The notes beneath the pieces are model-generated. The model did no database searches, was not told the DNA's origin, and saw only the letters and a program-made list of their open reading frames with translations. Position numbers and translations under genes: made by a program. This document shows positions 60,458-64,000 of a stretch of 64,000 bases of DNA, piece after piece. Positions within the stretch are counted from its first letter, which is position 1. The number at the start of each line of letters is the position of its first letter. The stretch is from Actinoplanes solisilvae. GTDB lineage: Bacteria > Actinomycetota > Actinomycetes > Mycobacteriales > Micromonosporaceae. The stretch spans positions 1-64,000 of the forward strand of contig NZ_RJAC01000003.1 of NCBI RefSeq assembly GCF_003999975.1, written 5' to 3'.

Positions 60458-61512
60458 CGCGCGGCGGACGGCGTGGCCTGGATCATGGACAGCGGCCCGG
60501 CGGCCCCGATCTGTACGGACTGCACGGTGAACCCGGTCGCTGAGAGCATTGCCCGGAATTCCGGCTCGGTTCGTTCCCGGCCGCCGGCCATGACCATCAT
60601 GTTCACGTCGGTGAAGTAGGCGACCGCCTGCCCGGAGTCGGCGGTTTCCGGCAGCACCGTTCCCACTATGAGCAGGGTGGCGGACTCGGGCAGCCGGGCG
60701 CGGCAGGAGCGCAGCAGGGCCAGCGCGTCCTCGTCGTTCCAGTCCTGGAAGACGCTCTTGATGATGTAGAGGTCACCGTCCTGGGGGATGTCCTGGAAGA
60801 AGTCACCCGGCTGGACCTCGCACCGGTCGGCGACGCCGGCCTTGTGCAGCACGGCGGGGGCGTCAGCGACCCCGTTCGGGCTGTCGAAGACCGTCCCATG
60901 CAGGTGGGGATGGGCGGTGAGTACGGTGGCGAGCAACGTGCCGTCACCCCCGCCCAGGTCGATCACCTTGGTGACCCGGGAGAAGTCGTAGGCGGCGGCA
61001 ACACGACCGGCCGCCACCCGCGACTCCTCACCCATCGCGTCGTGGAACAGCGCGCTGAACTCGGTGTCCGCGGCCAACGCGGTGTAGAAGTCGGAACCCT
61101 TGGCTTGATCGAACGCGAGGTCACCGGTGGCGACCGCCGGGCCGAGGCCCTGCCACGCGGTGAACCACATCGGGCTGCAGAACACCCGGGTGAAGGCTCG
61201 CAACGAATCCGGGGAGTCGGTACGCAGCAGCGCCCCGACCTCGGTCAGGCCGAACCGGGCCGGCTCGGGTTCCGTGGTGATCCCGACCGCGGCCAGCAGG
61301 CGCAACACGCGGCGCAGCGACGGCTCGTCCGCTCCGGTCTCGGCAGCCAGTTCGTCACTGCCGCGGACGTCGTCCTTGATCAGGTCGGCCAGTCCGAGAT
61401 CGGCGATGACTCCGAGGGCGTGGGAGGTCATGTAGCCGCCGATCCTTTCGATCATGGCGGTCCTGAGCCGAAGACGCTCGGTGGTGTCCTTGTCCAGTCC
61501 ACTGATGCTCAT
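60454..61512 (-). CDS. SAM-dependent O-methyltransferase
   Basis: A 352-residue methyltransferase of the plant-type/acetylserotonin O-methyltransferase family. The N-terminal dimerisation winged helix (SHALGVIADLGLADLI, SLRRVLRLLAAVGITTE) is followed by a SAM-binding Rossmann domain VIDLGGGDGTLLATVLTAHP, then IIKSVFQDWNDEDALALLRS. Methylates a hydroxyl group of a metabolite in the same cluster. ATG 61512 follows GAAGGACA. Its stop overlaps the ACAD start. Confidence 0.92.
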   Translation of the reverse strand: MSISGLDKDTTERLRLRTAMIERIGGYMTSHALGVIADLGLADLIKDDVRGSDELAAETGADEPSLRRVLRLLAAVGITTEPEPARFGLTEVGALLRTDSPDSLRAFTRVFCSPMWFTAWQGLGPAVATGDLAFDQAKGSDFYTALAADTEFSALFHDAMGEESRVAAGRVAAAYDFSRVTKVIDLGGGDGTLLATVLTAHPHLHGTVFDSPNGVADAPAVLHKAGVADRCEVQPGDFFQDIPQDGDLYIIKSVFQDWNDEDALALLRSCRARLPESATLLIVGTVLPETADSGQAVAYFTDVNMMVMAGGRERTEPEFRAMLSATGFTVQSVQIGAAGPLSMIQATPSAAR

Positions 61513-61575
61513 GACGTTGGGTGTCCTTCGTGTCAGTTGGTCCGTGCATGACAGGCAGGCGGGTGCGGGAGAGGA

Positions 61576-62328
61576 TCAGAGGCGGTGGCGTACCCAGATG
61601 TTCGGCTCGACGTAGACGGCATAGCCTTGCTCGACGTCGGCGATCACGGGTGCGAGCGCGCCGGGGACGTCGACGGGGCCGCTGGTGTCGAACGGCAGCC
61701 CGGTCCAGCCGCGCCACTGCGGGAGGCTGCCGGAGATGGTCATCGACGCCGGGCAGACCTTGACGATCTCGCCGCCGCTGCGGACGTGGACGCGCAGCCA
61801 CGGGTCCTGGGGAAGGCCGTCCGGACGGGTCTGCGCGGCGTAGCCGGCCATGCTCAGGTGGGTCGCGGTGTGTTTGAGGCTCGGCCGCACCGGCGCGACC
61901 AGGTCACCGAAGCCCTGGTCGCGGGCATGCTGTTTCAGTGCTTGCAGGGTTCTCGCCGACAGGTTGCGCTGCTGGTGGCCCGGCACGACGGCGATCTCCA
62001 GGGCGCACAGTGCGGTCAGGCGGTGACCGGCGTAGGTGTCACTCATACATTGGCGCAGGGCCTCGTCCCAGCCGGTGTCCGGAAGGTTGCCGACCTTGCC
62101 GTCCCAGGCCAGGGGTGCGCTCGCGGCGCGGGCGACGACAGTCCGGTTCTCGTCCAGGACCACGAGCTGATGCCGGGCGTGCCGTTCGAAGATCCAGTGG
62201 ACGAGGATCGGGTCGGGCCGGATGTAGGCCGGCCAGGTCGACTCCATCGTCAGCATGGCCGTCTCCAGGTCGGGGCGGTCGGCGAGGTCGGCAATCTGCA
62301 GTCCGGTGCCGGCGGTGCTCGAAACCAT
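61576..62328 (-). CDS. GNAT-family acetyltransferase-like protein
   Basis: A 250-residue GNAT protein, motif A in LEIAVVPGHQQRNLSARTLQ ALKQHARDQGF. It has an extended C-terminal part (ASMTISGSLPQWRGWTGLPF, YAVYVEPNIWVRHRL) shared by a widespread actinobacterial group that often sits in biosynthetic clusters. Acyl donor and acceptor unknown. It starts 36 bp downstream of the Aat-like gene. Confidence 0.87.
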   Translation of the reverse strand: MVSSTAGTGLQIADLADRPDLETAMLTMESTWPAYIRPDPILVHWIFERHARHQLVVLDENRTVVARAASAPLAWDGKVGNLPDTGWDEALRQCMSDTYAGHRLTALCALEIAVVPGHQQRNLSARTLQALKQHARDQGFGDLVAPVRPSLKHTATHLSMAGYAAQTRPDGLPQDPWLRVHVRSGGEIVKVCPASMTISGSLPQWRGWTGLPFDTSGPVDVPGALAPVIADVEQGYAVYVEPNIWVRHRL

Positions 62329-62364
62329 GAGGGTTCTCCCGCGGGGTGGTGGGTCTCGGTCGTG

Positions 62365-63147
62365 TCAATCGGCGAGCAGCTCGACGGCCCGGCGCCCGGT
62401 GGGCAGCGGCGCGGGCGGGTGCGGGGTGCGAAGCAGGGCCAGATATCGCCGGCGGGCCACAGGCTCAGCGCCGAGCAGCCTGACGTGGTCGCTGTCGCGC
62501 TGGACGTCGACGGCGACGCCGCCGGCCTCGGCGAACCGGCGGCTCAGTTCGACCACGGCGACCCGACCGGCGCCGCTGCTGAGGGTGAATTGCGAGTCGG
62601 CGCTGAAGACGGCACCGATCCGCATCCCGAACACTCCGCCGATGAGATCCTCGCCGTCCCACACCTCGACGCTCTGGGCATATCCACAGACGTGCAGCCG
62701 AGTCAGGCTGGCCATCAGCTCGTCAGTCAGCCAGTGCTCCGCGCGCCCCTCCCGGCATCGGTCGACGACCTGCTGGAAGCAGAAGTCGACCGTGGTCGTC
62801 CAACCGGATCGGCGTAGCTGCCGGCGAAAGCTGCGCGGGACATGCGCCCGGCCGGTCGCGATGACGGGGCGCGGGTCGGGGGAGCACCAGGCGACGCCGT
62901 ACGGGTCACGGCTGCCGGCCTGCACCGGGATCCGTCCGGCGGAGACATCGTCGGCGTAGCTCAGTTCGTTGAGTAGCCGATGCTCGATGGTGGCCGCGGG
63001 GAACGGGTACAGCCCGCACCGATACGCGTCGAGCAGGTTGCGGGGACCGAGGTCGTCGCCGAAAGCCACCGGGCCGTCGGCGGGGGCGGTGGCCAGATCC
63101 AGGTCTTGCCAGGCGGATCGGGGCCGCACCGGAGTCGGCATCAGCAC
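62365..63147 (-). CDS. Leucyl/phenylalanyl-tRNA-protein transferase (Aat)-family enzyme
   Basis: A 260-residue Aat-family protein. The core aligns well by eye: HVPRSFRRQLRRSGWTTTVD, EHWLTDELMASLTRLHVCGY AQSVEVWDGEDLIGGVFGM, and the C-terminal LSRRFAEAGGVAVDVQRDSD HVRLLGAEPV. The usual GxFPW and WWSPxxR motifs are altered (GLYPFP; VAWCSPDPR). True Aat adds Leu/Phe to protein N-termini; an Aat-like enzyme in an NRPS-type operon more probably moves an aminoacyl group from tRNA to a small-molecule amine. GTG 63147 or ATG 63141 start. Confidence 0.88.
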   Translation of the reverse strand: MLMPTPVRPRSAWQDLDLATAPADGPVAFGDDLGPRNLLDAYRCGLYPFPAATIEHRLLNELSYADDVSAGRIPVQAGSRDPYGVAWCSPDPRPVIATGRAHVPRSFRRQLRRSGWTTTVDFCFQQVVDRCREGRAEHWLTDELMASLTRLHVCGYAQSVEVWDGEDLIGGVFGMRIGAVFSADSQFTLSSGAGRVAVVELSRRFAEAGGVAVDVQRDSDHVRLLGAEPVARRRYLALLRTPHPPAPLPTGRRAVELLAD

Positions 63148-63154
63148 GAGGGCC

Positions 63155-64000
63155 TCACAGGAAGTCGACGCGGGTCAGGTAGTCGATGTAGCGGTCGAGC
63201 AGTTCGGTGCTCACCGGGGGAATCTCGATGCCGCTGCCGCGCAGGGCCGACTCCACGTTGTCGCGGGTGAAGACGGGGAACGTCGTCTCCAGGTACATCT
63301 CGGCCACGCTCATCGTGCCGGCGGCGCAGCGGTCGATGAACAGCGGTGCGAACGGTGTCATCGGATGGCCGGGCTGCTCGATCGCGACCTCGGCGATGCG
63401 CTCCACCCATTCGTCCCAGGGCACCTCACGGACCTTGTGACCGTGAGATCGCAGCCGTTCGGCGAGCACGGAAATGTTCACCTTGCCCGGGTTGGTGAGG
63501 TGGTAGATCTGCCCGCGGGGCAGGCGGGTCGCGGCGATGTGCGTGACGGCCGCGGCGAAGCAGTCCACCGGGGTGTAGTCCAGCGGGAGCTCCGCGATCG
63601 GGGACAGGCCGGTGTCGACGACGAACTTCTTCATCGCGCACATTTCCGTCGCTGTGTTCCAGGCACCGGTCTGCTGGTCGCCGGAGATGTCGGCTGCCCG
63701 GTAGACGGCCACGGGAAGTCCTTGCCGGGCTGCTTCGAGCAGGAGTGCCTCGGCCACCCATTTGCTTTCGACGTAGCCGACTGACAGGTGGTCGGGGTAG
63801 TCCGGTGGGGTGAGCTCGGTGACCTGCCGTATCCCCGCGGTTCCGAAACCCGCGACCACCGCCATGGTCGAGGTGTAGTGGACCGGGATGTTGCGGTACC
63901 GCGCGGCCATACGGATGATCTCGCGGGTGCCTTCGACGTTCGCCGGGCGCATGTGGGCGTACGGATAGAGGAAGTTGACGATTCCGCCGGGATGGTGAAT
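63155..64000 (-). CDS. NRPS/carrier-type thioester reductase domain (partial)
   Basis: The minus-strand frame enters from the window edge and ends at 63155. It is the C-terminal part of a thioester reductase (extended SDR): RPANVEGTREIIRMAARYRN, VGYVESKWVAEALLLEAARQ with catalytic Tyr and Lys, YRAADISGDQQTGAWN, DYTPVDCFAAAVTHIA and the end SVAEMYLETTFPVFTRDNVE. Such domains close NRPS or carboxylic-acid-reductase proteins and release an aldehyde or alcohol. The rest of the protein is outside the window. Followed by Aat after 7 bp. Confidence 0.9.
   Translation of the reverse strand: MHHPGGIVNFLYPYAHMRPANVEGTREIIRMAARYRNIPVHYTSTMAVVAGFGTAGIRQVTELTPPDYPDHLSVGYVESKWVAEALLLEAARQGLPVAVYRAADISGDQQTGAWNTATEMCAMKKFVVDTGLSPIAELPLDYTPVDCFAAAVTHIAATRLPRGQIYHLTNPGKVNISVLAERLRSHGHKVREVPWDEWVERIAEVAIEQPGHPMTPFAPLFIDRCAAGTMSVAEMYLETTFPVFTRDNVESALRGSGIEIPPVSTELLDRYIDYLTRVDFL

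Noticed and set aside
62365..63147. Ordinary housekeeping Aat of the N-end rule
   Set aside because: It lies within a tight biosynthetic operon and its conserved aromatic motifs are altered, so a specialised role is more likely, though not proven.

Overview
This is a high-GC actinomycete window. GTG and TTG starts, ATGA/GTGA start-stop overlaps, an IS701-type transposase, WXG100/FtsK secretion genes and many TetR/LuxR-type regulators fit a Micromonosporaceae-like or Streptomyces-like chromosome. That placement is inference; no rRNA or housekeeping marker is present.

Layout. (1) 1-5812 looks like the end of an integrated element. It holds a two-gene McrB-like AAA+/DUF2357-like putative anti-phage operon and an IS701-family insertion sequence with perfect 16-bp ends, CTAG target duplications and a frameshifted transposase. 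It ends at a 3' fragment of a tRNA-Pro(GGG) gene that looks like an attachment site, with a truncated integrase just beyond. (2) 6.3-11.2 kb carries a TetR regulator, two tandem short-chain dehydrogenases, an aldehyde dehydrogenase and a carboxymuconolactone-decarboxylase-like protein. (3) 11.2-16.2 kb is a gene graveyard: LuxR, LuxR/histidine-kinase chimera, TauE, CsoR, DUF302 and antiporter fragments around an intact thioredoxin and an intact CsoR/CstR repressor. (4) 13.9-26 kb is a reactive-sulfur island: sulfide:quinone oxidoreductase, rhodanese, persulfide-dioxygenase-like MBL/rhodanese fusion, rhodanese-membrane fusion, TauE exporter, PIG-L/DUF302 fusion and a cysteine-desulfurase-like enzyme. 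A NiCoT Ni/Co transporter sits inside it and a P1B-type ATPase with a hemerythrin tail follows. Six 16-bp palindromes of the form ATACCCC-GGGGTAT lie before these units and probably form one CstR-like regulon.

(5) 28.9-36 kb is mosaic: a frameshifted PhoD-like phosphatase, a Tat-exported amidohydrolase, transposase and amidase remnants between two 130-bp inverted copies of the MMPL-gene leader, and an MMPL transporter. (6) 36.1-39.2 kb has a TPR/SEC-C protein and partner, a chloramphenicol-phosphotransferase-like kinase and a VOC protein. (7) 39.5-55 kb has a large winged-helix/AAA/TPR regulator, then a type VII-secretion-like locus: ECF sigma factor, large helical substrate-like protein, WXG100-size protein, and one FHA-containing FtsK/SpoIIIE ATPase with no EccB/D/E or mycosin visible. 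Attached to it are a lipoprotein of the COG4315 repeat type, a LysM-like membrane protein and a ferric-reductase-like flavocytochrome.

(8) 55.3-64 kb is the end of a biosynthetic cluster. A divergent TetR/MFS exporter pair borders a tightly overlapping minus-strand operon: an NRPS-type thioester reductase entering from the right edge, an Aat-like aminoacyl-tRNA transferase, GNAT, O-methyltransferase, acyl-CoA dehydrogenase, TenA/PqqC-like protein and a PNPOx-like flavoprotein. The product is not identifiable, but an Aat-family enzyme in this setting suggests a tRNA-dependent aminoacylation step.
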